A program made the position numbers and the translations under genes. From assembly GCF_019393635.1 (NCBI RefSeq), contig NC_057866.1:229661359-229725358 (forward strand): a stretch of 64,000 nucleotides of DNA. Reading direction: 5' to 3'. This stretch comes from Dromiciops gliroides. Its lineage: Eukaryota > Chordata > Mammalia > Microbiotheria > Microbiotheriidae. Below the pieces are notes generated by a model. That model was not told the DNA's origin, ran no database searches, and was given only the letters and a program-made list of their open reading frames with translations. Below, in pieces: positions 46,706-57,779 of this stretch. Numbering within the stretch: position 1 is the first letter of the stretch; the number at the start of each line of letters is the position of its first letter.

Positions 46706-48390
46706 TTTATGATTTTCTAGGGTCTTGTATTTGAAAGTCAGATTTGCCATTCAGTTCAGGTCTTTTCATCATGAATACCTGAAAATCCTCTTTTTTATTA
46801 AAGTCCCATTTTTTCTTCTGAAAGATTATAATCAGTTTTGCTGAGTAGGTGATTCTTGGTTCTAATCCCAATTCCTTTGCCCTCTGGAATATCATATTCC
46901 ATGCCCTACAGTCATGTAGAAGCTGCTAGATTTTGTGCTGTCCTGACTGGGGCTCCACAGTACTTGAATTCTTTCTTTTTGGTAGCTGGCATTGTTTTCT
47001 CCTTGACCTGAGAGCTCTGGAATTTGGCTATAATATTCCTAGGAGTTTTCCTTTTGGGATCTCTTTCTGGAGGTGATCGGTGGATTCTTTCAATTTCTAT
47101 TTTATCTTCTACTTCCAGAATATCAGGGCAATTTTTCCTGAGAATATCTTGGAAGATGATGTCTAAGCTCTTTCCTTGATCATGGTTTTCAGGTAGACCA
47201 ATAATTTTCAGATTATCTTTCCTGGACCTATTTTTCAGGTTAGCAGTTTTTCCCAGAAGATACTTCACATTGCCCTCTAATTTTTTTTTTATTCATTTGG
47301 ATTTGCTTTATTGTGTCTTGGTTTCTCATAAAGTCACTAGCTTCCATTTATTCAATCCTAATTCTTAGGCAATTATTTTCATCAGAAAGCTTTTGTACCT
47401 CCTTTTCCATTTGGCCAATTGGACTTTTTAAGCTGTTGACTTTTTTTTTCATGTCTTCCCTGCATCTCCCTCATTTCTCTTTCCATTTTTTCCTCTACCT
47501 CTCTAACTTTATCTTCAAAGTCCTTTTTGAAGGTCTCTATGGCCTGAGACCAATTCATATTTTTCTTGGAAGCTTTAGATATAGGGGCCTGGACATTGAC
47601 ATCTTCCTCTGAGAGTGCACCTTGATCTTCCTTGTTACTGAAGAAACTTTCAATGGTCCTCACCTTTCTCTGTCTGCTCACCTTGCCTTTCTTTTTCTTG
47701 ACTTTTAGCTCCTTAAAGTGGGGCACTGTTTCCAGGCTGCAGTATCCCAAGCTTCCAAAGTCCCAGGTGGTATGATTTAAAGAGGAGTAGGTTCTTCACT
47801 TGCCTGGCCTGTTCCCTGGTCAGTAGATGACCCCAGAGCAACTTGCTAATCAACCCGCTTTGTGTGTTGTGCTTGTCAGCTCTTATGAGCCTGTGCCCCT
47901 TCCCTACCTAGGCTACTGCTACTCAAGCCTGCCTCCTGGTTCCCAGCAGGGGTGAAAAACCCAGGTTCTGCCTCAGCACCAGCTGAGACCCCTGTAATCT
48001 TCCCCCTGCCAAGGGCTCAGTCCTCTCACCAGACTGTAAGCTTACTTCCAGACAACACTGGTGCTTTAGCTGATTCAGAGGCTCTGGGGGTCTCCTTCTC
48101 TGCTGAGGCCTTCCTTGGACTGGATCTGTGTCAGAGTGACTGTGGGGTTGGGCTCCATTCCTATCTCAGCACAGCAGCTCCCTCCTTCTGACCTTCCAAG
48201 CCATTCTTCATTAGAAGATGATTTCAGAACATTCTTCTGTGGGTTTTGCTGCTCCAGGAATTGTACAATGGTATTATTTTGATGTTTTTTGGAGTGATTG
48301 TGTCATGAGGTGGAGAGCTCACTGCCTTTCCTTTGCCATCTTGGTTCTGCCCTGGAAGTCCCTCTAGGACTTCTTAAAAATGTTCCTGTT

Positions 48391-48545
48391 TGGGGGCAGC
48401 TAGGTGGCACAGTGAATAAAGTACTGGCCCTGGATTCAGGAGGACCTGAGTTCAAATCTGACCTCAGACACTTGACACTTACTAGCAGTTTGACCCTGGG
48501 CAAGTCACTTAACCCTCATTGCCCAACAAAATAAAACAAAACAAA
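48391..48545 (+). repeat. Short CORE-SINE, full length
   Basis: GGGGGCAGCTAGGTGGCACA, GACCTGAGTTCAAATCTGAC, ACTTGACACTTACTAGCAGT and an A/C-rich tail AACAAAATAAAACAAAAC. It lies 15 bp beyond the half-L1 duplication. Confidence 0.93.
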
Positions 48546-48559
48546 AATGGATCTTCTTG

Positions 48560-49690
48560 GCTCTGTTCTGGACCCAGGCATTTGGCCCTTACTCCCTTCA
48601 ATCCTGGGAACTTCTCCCTCTAATCAAAGTGGAATGAAGCACTTTTTTCTCATAGTTCATCATTAAACCACAACTTTGGATCCTTAGATACTTATAGATT
48701 GAGGTTGTGCCTTAGTGCCAGGTCTCCTCAAAATGGTCTGAGGTGGATATTTCAATGTGTATTTATTTCCTGCACACAAGAAAAGTTTCAAAGGTGGTAC
48801 TCATTAACAGAATGACTTTAAGAGTATTCAGTAACTTACAACTACTGTTACACCCTTTCAGAAGGCTCATACTTAACAGCTCCACATAAAGTAGACAGGC
48901 TGTATTTCACCCAGGTTTCACACTCTCCAAAAATTTTGAGGTCCACATCTCAGGGCAAAACCAGTCAGCTTTGGACCCATGGTTTCATCCAATGGTGACC
49001 ATCTTCTTTAATAATTCTAGAGTGGTTGGGAATTAATCCTCTCTGGGCACCAGGACCCAAGACTTCTGAACTGCTTGAACTTATAGAGTTGCCTTCAAGC
49101 CCTGCAAAATGAGACACATCTCTTTCATACCTGCTCAGCTAGGATCAGAAAAGAACTAACACAAAAGAGGCAGGCAGACTGATACCCAGACTCAGTTTGG
49201 CCAGATAGGGACTCATGCTTACTATGTCATGTGTTCATGGCTACTTAGCACCCAGGATAGTTAGGGCAAGCTGCCCCTCCACCTTCCTTAATGGGAAGCA
49301 GCTTGTTCTGTTATAATTCACAGTGGAATGGAAGAAGGCACTGAGGGTGGGGTCATTTTACTTTAAATATCCCCTGAGTCATCAGCTCTTTCTGCTCAGC
49401 TTCCAATAAAAGGGGATTGTCTTGTCATCTCAAAGCAACAAGTCCAAGTGGAGATGTGTCGTCCTTGGCAAGGTCAAGTTTTTGTATGCCCTCTTCAACT
49501 CAGATAACAATAGAAATGAGTACATAACTTTTAAAAAATTGAACACTTGGAATTTACTTAAAATTTTAGTCATACTTCATCAACCACCAGAACAAAAAAT
49601 CTGGAAAGGAACTTCTGAGACCAGTGTTCTGGCTGGAGCAAGCACTGCATGCACCCTTCTTGTCATCTCTCACGCTTAATCCTTTAATCC
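48560..49690. other. Unassigned stretch, no gene
   Basis: No repeat family is recognised with confidence and there is no supported coding region. An AATAAA at about 49405 follows CTCTTTCTGCTCAGCTTCC, which could suggest an old LTR end, but I found no paired ends. The plus-strand open frame 49422-49679 has no recognisable homology. Confidence 0.4.
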
Positions 49691-50260
49691 TCTCTTCCTA
49701 AAATTGTTTATTTTAAAATGTGAGCCGGGCTAAGGATGTCACAAGTCGAGCTGGGGGCTTTCTCTTTAAAGAAGCCCTCCTTCAGAACCCACCCTGAGCA
49801 AAGCAGCTGGCACTTCATATGCTGAGCATATGGCTCAGCAGTCCCGACACACAGACACAGCTGTGCATCTCTGCTACACAGGTGTTCTCATTTTAGTCTT
49901 CTCGAAATTCTGACACAAGGCTGTTCTCCACTGGGAAGTATGATTTGGCCATGTTATTTCCTAGTGACAGTGGATACACCAGCATAACAATAACAGCAGC
50001 AGCTGCGTTCATAGCGTAGCCCTCTTGTTCAGATTCAGCGGGAGGCTGTGGGTGAGAGGTCATGCTTGAAAGACCCAGGGCGAACGTTCTGGTTTGACTT
50101 TTTGCTTATATCTAGTCTCTTGTCTTCAGTCCTCTTTCTTTCACTTTGTAGCATCTTGGGTGCTCTTGATGTGGATGGGAAAGTCCCTGAATGTGGGAGG
50201 AAGGAAGGATATTGGAGGTCGAGAATTGTGAAATGAAAATGGACATCTTTGGCTTCTGCC
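49690..50260. promoter_or_regulatory. Candidate regulatory stretch with perfect palindrome
   Basis: The stretch is non-repetitive and unusually CpG-bearing for this intron (AGCCGGGC, GTCGAGC, CCCGACAC, TCTCGAAA, GCTGCGTTC, ATAGCGTAG, CAGCGGGAG, GGCGAACG). At 49820-49840 TGCTGAGC and GCTCAGCA form a perfect inverted repeat around ATATG; the TGCTGA/TCAGCA halves recall Maf-type elements, although the spacing is wider than in a standard site. Confidence 0.35.
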
Positions 50261-50706
50261 CTTTTTTTGTCAAGATGTTGGAAATCTCCCTCCATTGTTA
50301 GGTAGCTCTCAAGGTTTCTAAATGACTGAACTTGTATGAGTCTCTTAACTTTCCTAGGCATCTGACAGAAGTTACCATGAATATAAAAAGAGATTTCTAA
50401 AACCTAGGCGACAAAGAAGAAATCCCCTTTTGGTTTCCACATTCCCACAGCAGACTCTTTTACATAATAATTTCAGTCTCACCAAAAATATTTTAGAGTG
50501 CAGTGCCCAGATGTTTTGAAGATTTTTTTCCCCTCCAAAGATGACAATATTTAAAGGCTTTCCATTTCTTCCATTTCCTTGCTATCTGAGTATCAGGCAA
50601 CTAAAACAGCTGTTTGTTAACTTACACATTAACTAATAAGTTCAGTCAGGTTTGGAAACAAAGGATGTTTATATAGGTTATGATGTTAGCGGAATCTAGA
50701 CCCCGC

Positions 50707-50708
<2 letters not shown>

Positions 50709-50755
<47 letters not shown>

Positions 50756-51005
50756 TGTTTTCTCTGTCTCTGTCTTTCTATCTCTCTTTCTGTGTCTGTC
50801 TCCCTCTCTCTCTGTCTTTCTGTCTCTCTGTCTCTCCCTGTCTCCCTCTCTGTCTTTCTATCTCTTTCTCTCTGTCTTTGTATCTCCCTGTCTCCTTCTC
50901 TGTCTCTCTCTGTCTCCCTCTCTGTTTCTGTCTTTCTGTCTCTGTCTCTTTGTCTCTCTCTGTCTCCCTCTCTGTCTTTCTGTCTCTGTCTCTCTCCCGC
51001 TCCTC
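50709..51005 (+). repeat. (CT)n run plus degenerate CTGTCT tract
   Basis: A pure CT run at about 50709-50753 is followed by 250 bp of CTGTCTCTCTGTCTTTCTGT-like variants. Long open frames on both strands (Ser/Leu-rich or Arg/Glu-rich) are artefacts. Confidence 0.95.
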
Positions 51006-51446
51006 TCACCCCTTTCATCTTTCACACACACATAATCATGCTCCACTAAAGTCCTATTTCAAGGTCTTATTGTAGTCTGGGGGTGACTTTGTATTTTCAA
51101 AGATTATACCAAGAAAGTTCAACTCTCATAGGTCAGGTCTGGTGTCAGATATTAAACCTGACATCTGAGGATCAGATGGGCATAATAACAAGATGATTAG
51201 GCTCAGTAACTTTCAAAAAACATTTATTAAGTCGGAGTGTCTGTAATCTTCACTGGTACCTCCAGTGCTCCTTTTGCCTCCCCCCTCACTTGCCCATGTA
51301 CAGATCCTTCACACCAGGATTGCTCAACTTTCCCATCCATCCTATAGACCCCTGACTTGACCTACATGAATACAAACCAGACTTACATTCGAGATTAAAA
51401 CCAGGATATGACAAATGTAGAAAATATCTCTGATGGGAAAGACAGC

Positions 51447-51612
51447 ATGGAATGGCAGGTGGATAAACCAACCAGGGAGTCCGGAGGAGCTGGACTCAGG
51501 TTCCATTTCTGACACATCCCGATGGCCTTGGTCAAATCACTTAACCTCTCAGTGACTCAGATAACTATAAGTTGCAAAGAAGGTGCTGACCTGCATTAGT
51601 AAAGTAAGTGAA
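51447..51612 (+). repeat. MIR-related SINE subtype
   Basis: CAGCATGGAATGGCAGGTGG, CAAATCACTTAACCTCTCAG and GAAGGTGCTGACCTGCATTA. The last phrase recurs at 54235, so this subtype has at least two copies here. Confidence 0.75.
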
Positions 51613-52051
51613 GGAAGAGAATAGGAGGAGGAGGAGAGACATTTTTCTGATAAAATAGATCAACAACTCCCATAGTCCTGCTCCTACAGACGATATTCTT
51701 ATTTCTGAGTACTGTGGATCCTAACAGACATATAAAGTCCATGAAGCTTCATATTCAATGCTAATACTTGTGTGGCTGAAGAGGTTGCTCAGGGACTGAC
51801 CATCCTTTCCACATTATGTACACATTGACTTCACTGGTCTGTTGCTGGAGAGTTTGGGGGCAACCACATTCTGGAAACTTCTTTCATGATCAAGGGTAAA
51901 AGTAACTCTCACCCTGGTTTCCACCTACCCATCTCTCTGTGACACAGAGTATGCACAGGCTCCCATTTCCCCCCTTACCTTCCTTACTCTGGTGTAGCAC
52001 ATTCCTCTCCTTTGGAGCTCTTAAAGATTTTTATTGTTAGTTGCTATAAGG

Positions 52052-52270
52052 GAATAGCAACTTGGTCTAGTAGGAAACTTTTTGTGGAGATAGGAAACTT
52101 GGGTTTGAATTCTTTCTGTCTCTTATGCTTACTAGCTTTGTGACCCTGAGCTGTGTAGCCTCACTTAACTTCTTTGAGACTCTATTTTCCCATCTGTGAA
52201 ATAGGAATACTTGTTCTCCCTCCACTTGGTTAGTGAAGAAAATGCTTGGTGCCTTTACATCAATGTGTGT
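52052..52270 (+). repeat. MIR-type SINE
   Basis: GGAATAGCAACTTGGTCTAG, GAAACTTGGGTTTGAATTC, ACTTAACTTCTTTGAGACTC and CCCATCTGTGAAATAGGAAT. Full-length sense copy. Confidence 0.8.
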
Positions 52271-52435
52271 AATTATCATAAAAGACTGAAATTACAGAGC
52301 AAAGTGACAGAAATACTATATCTTAACTTTAGTTTCCATATGCATGTAGTGGAACCATGATGTGTTTTTGGGGAAAAAATTGTCCTGACTACCTTAGGAG
52401 AAATCTATCTGGAAAATAATTTTAACATAGAAAAA

Positions 52436-52438
<3 letters not shown>

Positions 52439-52477
<39 letters not shown>
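52439..52477 (+). repeat. (TG)19 microsatellite
   Basis: A pure TG run after an A-rich segment. Confidence 0.95.
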
Positions 52478-52481
<4 letters not shown>

Positions 52482-52524
52482 TGTTCTGTGAAAAGGAAGG
52501 GAAAAAAGTAAAATCCCAGATTGA

Positions 52525-52682
52525 AGTGACCTCAGAGGTTATCTACTTCAATACCATTCATTCTATAGCTAAGAAAACTGAGGCCTAGTGAAGCTCAGCA
52601 ATTTTTCCAAGCCCACAAGGTAGGAAGCATCTGTAGACTTTAAGCCCACATCCTCTGATATGTTCTTTCCACTGCACCTAGG
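52525..52682 (-). repeat. MIR-related fragment
   Basis: GACCTCAGAGGTTATCTACT, AGCTAAGAAAACTGAGGCCT and CAAGCCCACAAGGTAGGAAG follow an antisense MIR3-like order with CTTTCCACTGCACC at the end. Confidence 0.65.
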
Positions 52683-53070
52683 AAAAGGTAAAAATAGGGA
52701 AGGGTAGGGGGTTAGATTTGTGGTCTAATCAGTGTGGTTACTCTCTCTTATGGGAGTAACTCATCTCTCCCACATCCTCCCATAAATTAGCTAAAGAAAG
52801 TCCACCAACACGTGGATGTTTTCTTCTAGGATGATTAATATTATGTTTATAACAGTACAACAGAACATAACCCAAGTATTCCTTACACATGCTAAGTACC
52901 TGCATGTCTCTATTTCCAATTTTCTATTTCCTGGGTGACATATTTTATACCATGTCTTACATGAGTGATGATGGCTGGAGGTTACTCATGTCTATAATGT
53001 ATCTTTTCCTTGTCCTTTGGGACACCCACTCTTTCAGTTCTTTGGAAATTGTAATTATTTCATGAATAAT

Positions 53071-53300
53071 AGGAGCAGCTAGATGGCACCAGAATGCATA
53101 GAGTGCTGAGCCTGAAGTCCAGAAGACCTGAGTTAAAATTCAGCCTCACGCTAAAGAATGCCTTCCTGGGTTGTTGGGAAGATAAAACAAGATACTAATT
53201 GTAAAGTGGTTAGCATGGTGCCTGGCACACACTAAGTGCTATATTATTATATATGTTACTATATTATATACATTAGCTATTATTGTTATTAAATGTTAAC
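53071..53300 (+). repeat. MIR-type SINE with AT-rich tail
   Basis: GGAGCAGCTAGATGGCACCA, AGACCTGAGTTAAAATTCAG, TGGGTTGTTGGGAAGATAAA and GGTGCCTGGCACACACTAAG, then a TATTATTAT run. The middle is shortened. Confidence 0.78.
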
Positions 53301-53385
53301 TATTATTATTATTAATCATTATCAAAGTTGTGTAGCACCACTGGAAAAATAATGTTGGAGTTTAAAACAACAACACTCTACTTTT

Positions 53386-53532
53386 GTTTTTGTTTTTGCA
53401 GGGCAATGAGGGTTAAGTGACTTGCCCAGGGTCACACAGCTAGTAAGTGTCAAGTGTCTGAGGCCGGATTTGAACTCAGATCCTCCTGAATCCAGGGCCG
53501 GTGCTTTATCCACTGCGCCACCTAGCTGCCCC
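53386..53532 (-). repeat. Short CORE-SINE with 15-bp target duplication
   Basis: T/G-rich tail, GGGCAATGAGGGTTAAGTGA, CACACAGCTAGTAAGTGTCA and reversed head CGCCACCTAGCTGCCCC. CAACACTCTACTTTT at 53371-53385 and 53533-53547 is a perfect duplication. It is among the youngest-looking SINEs in the window. Confidence 0.95.
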
Positions 53533-54089
53533 CAACACTCTACTTTTAAGCCATGAAACAAATAGATTGATAAATCTTAGAACATGTTTCTATTTCTAGG
53601 GCTCTCCTATTCTTTTCAACTTTTTTTACTTACTTTATTTAAATGGAGGTAGGAGGAAGAAATGCAGAATCAGACCAAGCTTTTGTAAGAAAAATAATCT
53701 CATAAAAATGTGGAGAAACATCTGCGTTTTATAATCTAGATGTTTTTGTGTCTACAAAGATAAAAAAATCCCCAGAAATGTAACAAAAAAATTAAATCAT
53801 CAAGTGTGGGACTGCCAAAGAAGTAAGTGAAGTGTCACTTATTAAACTCAGCCCTTGGAAAGAATATTTCCTAAATTTTCTTCTTTGTAGGCAAATCTGG
53901 ACTTCCTTAAACACTTTTATATAGGTAGTCACATGTACCAGGCACCATTAATTCTCCTCATTTACCTTCTGATTTCTTCTATTGTTTTTCTTTTCACTTT
54001 TATCAAGTATTTCACATAGCACCTGTCAGTGGGTACCATGTGAACAAGAATCACAAGTTACTTGTTTGGGTTATCATGGCCTCTTGTAA

Positions 54090-54260
54090 GACAGCATGGT
54101 TTCCTGAATAAAGTCAAGGAGACCTGAGTTCATTTCCCCCTTCATACATATCTATTGTGTAGACCACTTCACCCCCTCAAAGCAGCTGCTAAGACAATAA
54201 GTGGCAGAGCAGGTGCTGATCTGCATTGGTAAAAAGAGTTCTCTAGACCAGTTTAAATCA
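54090..54260 (+). repeat. MIR-related SINE subtype, second copy
   Basis: ACAGCATGGTTTCCTGAATA, GAGACCTGAGTTCATTTCCC and CAGGTGCTGATCTGCATTGG correspond to the copy at 51447. Confidence 0.72.
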
Positions 54261-54271
54261 CAAGTCTGGTT

Positions 54272-54300
54272 AAAAACAAAACAAAACAAAACAAAACAAC
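54272..54300 (+). repeat. (AAAAC)n simple repeat
   Basis: Five AAAAC-type units in a row; possibly the decayed tail of the adjacent SINE. Confidence 0.8.
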
Positions 54301-55639
54301 CCTCGACCTCCATAAAAGTTAGAAAGAAATGTAATTAAAAAAAAAAACAAATTGGATACAGAATTAGGGGAATTTTAAAAAAGAAATATCTAGCATCTGC
54401 CAAAAAAAATTGGAAGTTGAAAAGTGTCATGAATTATAATTCTGGACTTTCAACTCTGAGAAAGTTTATTTTAATGTCAAAGAAAAAGTCTTTTTTCTTG
54501 TATATCTATGTGTATATCTATATAGATATATATGTATGTGTTTAATGTTACTAGTTGCTCTGGATTCCTTGGCAACTGTGCCTCAGTTTCCTTATCTGTA
54601 AAGCAGAGGAAATATATGTGTGGTTTTGAAACATAGTCACTGAACAGTGGTATTAAGAAACTAATTCAATCTTTCTTCAAAATTCTTCCTTAAATTTGTT
54701 CTTTTAATAATTCTTCCATTCTTTTAAGAAAACAGTTTCTGCAAGGGTTGGTTATCAAAGCCAGTTTGTAAAAGCTGCAGCTTGCTTACTTTTTGTTAGG
54801 CTAATGCTTGAAGAATGATTATATTTGAATTGCAAGTTGTACTTAGGTAATAACTCCCAGCTAGGGAAATGATAGTAGCTGGGATGCTTTAATTGATTTT
54901 AGGATTAAAGTAAAAATTGACTTTCTAATTTTAGGATCCAAGCTGGTGCCAACATCTCAGTGTAGGAACAGTCCATATGGAACCTTGCCCTCTATTTTTC
55001 AGGTACCTAGGAGAAAATAGGCATGACCTCTAAAGGCTCTCAGAATGGATCATGAGTCCTAAGAAGCCAAATTAAGTCTCTCTAATTACTTTTAAAGCAG
55101 CTGGACTTTCACTAGGTCTTTAACTATAAAAAGGCCAAATCAGGATACTTTGCTTTGATGGGACAGTTCCATAGACCCAGGCCCCAGGGTGGTTCAGATT
55201 TAGTATCCATATTAATTAGTTATTTAGTTATAGTCATCCAGAGTTACAGGTGAAAGGGACCAAAAGTGTCCTATGACAAGTGAAGATGGGGAAATATTTA
55301 AAGGGTAATTGAGACCCAACAGGTCCATCAGGTTCTGGGCATCTCTCTAGGGGCTCCCTACTTTTAGTCTACCAACTATTTCTACTTAGTTAATACTAGA
55401 TTAGAAGGGTGCATTCTCATTAAAGATTTGTCTTAGGACTAGTAACAGTTAAGTGTTGATGAGAAAGTACTATCCAGTTTAATATATTTCTTAGTGAGAA
55501 AAAAAAAAACTGGCCATGGAATAATTATTTAATATTATTTTTGGTTTTTGGTCTGGACCTGTGATTTCACTACCTGGGACGCTGAGAGGTTAAGAGACTT
55601 CTATAGCTAATATATGTTGGCGACATATTGAATCCATCT

Positions 55640-55898
55640 TCCTGTTGTTGGTAGTGCTCAGTCATTTCAGTCTTGTCCAACTCTCTGTCACCCCATTGGG
55701 GGTTTTCCTGGCAAAGATCCTGGAGTGGTTGGCCATTTCCTTCTCCAGCTCATTTGACAGATGAGGAAACTGAGGCAAACAAGGTTAAGTGACTTGCCCA
55801 GGACTACACAACTAGTAAGTGTCTGAGGCAGCATTTGTACTCAGAGAGATGAATTTTGCTGACCACAGGCCCAGCACTCCATCTACTGTGCCACTTTC
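55640..55898 (-). repeat. SINE with RTE/BovB-like tail
   Basis: CAGTCATTTCAGTCTTGTCC, CACCCCATTGGGGGTTTTCC, CTGGAGTGGTTGGCCATTTC, AAACTGAGGCAAACAAGGTT and a reversed head CATCTACTGTGCCAC. Full length. Confidence 0.92.
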
Positions 55899-56479
55899 TG
55901 ACTCTAACACTAGCCTTTATACCACAATTCTGCATCTCATGTTTAACTCTTTTATCAAAGACACAGTGGGCTATTTTTAAAGTGTGATATTGTTTATAAA
56001 TTTGGTGTACACTTTGCACAAATTTAGACATTAAAGCATCTACCACCATCTGGTGGTATTGTGTTCCAATTGCAAGAAAAGTCCTTAGGAGGGAAAAAAT
56101 AGCCTTTTCAGTGATAAAATTGTAAACCTAAGATTATAAATCAGCAATAAATGTCACAGCAGACAAAACGATTTGAGATCCTCAAAAGATAAATATGCTT
56201 TTGAAGTGCAGAAATTGAGGAGAATCACATGGGGCTAAATTCTCATTCTATGTAATCCTGGGAGAAATGGCCCACGATTATGTAGGATGAGAATCTGGCC
56301 CAACTGGTGAGCTAGCAGTTATTTAAGAAAAAGCTCCTTAGGCCAAGGAATCTTAAATTGCTTTAGCTTCAAAATGTGCCTGATCACACTTTGATGCTAG
56401 TTCAAGAAACTCTCTTTCCAACACTGCGTCAAAGTGAGAGCTACATAGTTTATTAAAGCGGCTAGCTTGAAAAATACTG

Positions 56480-56760
56480 CTGTCCCTTTGCCCTCCCCCA
56501 GCTGCAAAGTCCCAGGTTGAGCTATGATTTAATAAATTTATTCTTAAATAAAAAATCATTTTTCCTTTGGCCCTCCCCCTCCCAGCTGCAAACTCCCACC
56601 CTGTTTTGAGCCATAATTAATACATATGTTTAAAATAAAACTCCTCTTCTGTCCTCTGCCCTCCACTTCCCAGCTGCAGATTTCCAGCCCCTTCGTGGTT
56701 TTTCAGCCCCCAGATTACAGAAATATTTCATAAATATATTAAAAAAAATTGAAATTCTCT
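56480..56760 (+). repeat. Three degenerate tandem units of about 80-90 bp
   Basis: Each unit has a C-rich part with CAGCTGCA (CCAGCTGCAAAGTCCC, CCAGCTGCAAACTCCC, CCAGCTGCAGATTTCC at about 56499, 56583 and 56673). An AT-rich part with TTAATAAATTTATTC-like sequence follows. The family was not recognised. Confidence 0.6.
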
Positions 56761-57277
56761 CAGGGCCTTTTCCAAGTGACTGTTGTCACTTCTCAGGAGT
56801 CCTTTTGATTGCTTCAAAGATGGATGAGGCTATACTCTTTCAGAGTCAAAAACATCGCTATTCAAGTTGCTACTATTGCCATTTTATTTCCAGTTAGATC
56901 ACATCTTCACACATTTTAACACAACCATACATTGACCTCAGTCACACCCACTCATTTTAGAGATAAACACAATCACACAAATGAATATTCAAGAGCTCCA
57001 GCTCTATCTGCATTGGGGAGGATAGATTATTCAATGCTCCCTGCCTATGTGAAAGGAGGAATCATGGTCTTCTGGCTTCCATTTTCTAGGGAGAAAACAC
57101 AAGGATCCAGATTCTCTTCAGGGAGAGGCCTGAAGAGGGAGAAAAATGAAGAAAAAGCCAAGGCAAACTATGAAAGAGGAGCCAACTTCCTGATCTGTTG
57201 TTTCCCTAGAAATCAGGGCACCATCCGATTTGTTTGGGTGATCTCTAGTTTTACTTTGCTAGACAAACTTAAAAAAA

Positions 57278-57485
57278 CAATAATAGCTAACATTTATATG
57301 CCAGGCACTAGACTAAGCACTTTATAATCCTTATCTTATTTGATCCTCACAAGAAGCCTGCAAAGTAGAAGATATTATTATTCCCATTTTGTAGAGATTA
57401 CCAAAGTTAAGTGACTTGTATAAGGTCATACAGTATGTGTTTGAGGCGGGACTTCAACTCAGGGCTCTTTCAGACTCTATCCCTT
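57278..57485 (-). repeat. MIR-type SINE
   Basis: AACATTTATATGCCAGGCAC, TTATTTGATCCTCACAAGAA, TAAGTGACTTGTATAAGGTC and GGGACTTCAACTCAGGGCTC in antisense MIR order. Confidence 0.82.
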
Positions 57486-57779
57486 CCTCCCCCTAGAGGC
57501 TTCTGCTAGTAGTTTGTTATTCTATCAGAACCACAGAAGCACAGTGAATTCATTATTATCTGGAATGGTCAGGCATGCTGACTAATCAAATATTCTTGTT
57601 AATAGAGTGGCAATTCATAGACATTTAGGGAATACATATAAATTAACTAACTTTTCTTAATCCATTATGTCAAGATGCACATTTCAGCATAGCAAAGTAT
57701 CAATCTTAGAAAATGATAGGTAGAATTTCTGATCTGGGAGGGACCTTAGGATACAGATCTACTCTAACTCCTTTCTTTC

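Larger units (their letters stand above)
45474..48363 (-). mobile_element. Half-L1 (HAL1-like) element with 12-bp target duplication
   Basis: On the minus strand it starts with AGGGCAGAACCAAGATGGCA-like L1 5' sequence, continues through a GC-richer 5' UTR to about 47750, and then holds ORF1. ORF1 has an N-terminal segment with coiled-coil character (47382-47750, EDKVREVEEKMEREMREM). Then come the RRM-like and C-terminal parts (46912-47268, LKIIGLPENHD and RIHRSPPERDPKRKTPRNII; 46707-46895, KEDFQVFMMKRPELN). After ORF1 comes only L1 3'-terminal sequence, including a piece equal to the ORF2 tail, and then a poly(A)-like end. No reverse transcriptase is present. CTAGGACTTCTT occurs at both outer ends (45462-45473 and 48364-48375), so the whole unit inserted once. 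ORF1 is broken into several frames. Confidence 0.82.

Noticed and set aside
46707-47750. Minus-strand frames with coiled-coil and basic segments that look like a host gene
   Set aside because: The text (LKIIGLPENHD, RIHRSPPERDPKRKTPRNII) is L1 ORF1, and the unit has L1 ends and a target duplication.
48560-49440. Possible old LTR suggested by a polyadenylation signal near 49405
   Set aside because: No paired ends, target duplication or internal virus-like sequence could be seen, so it remains unassigned.
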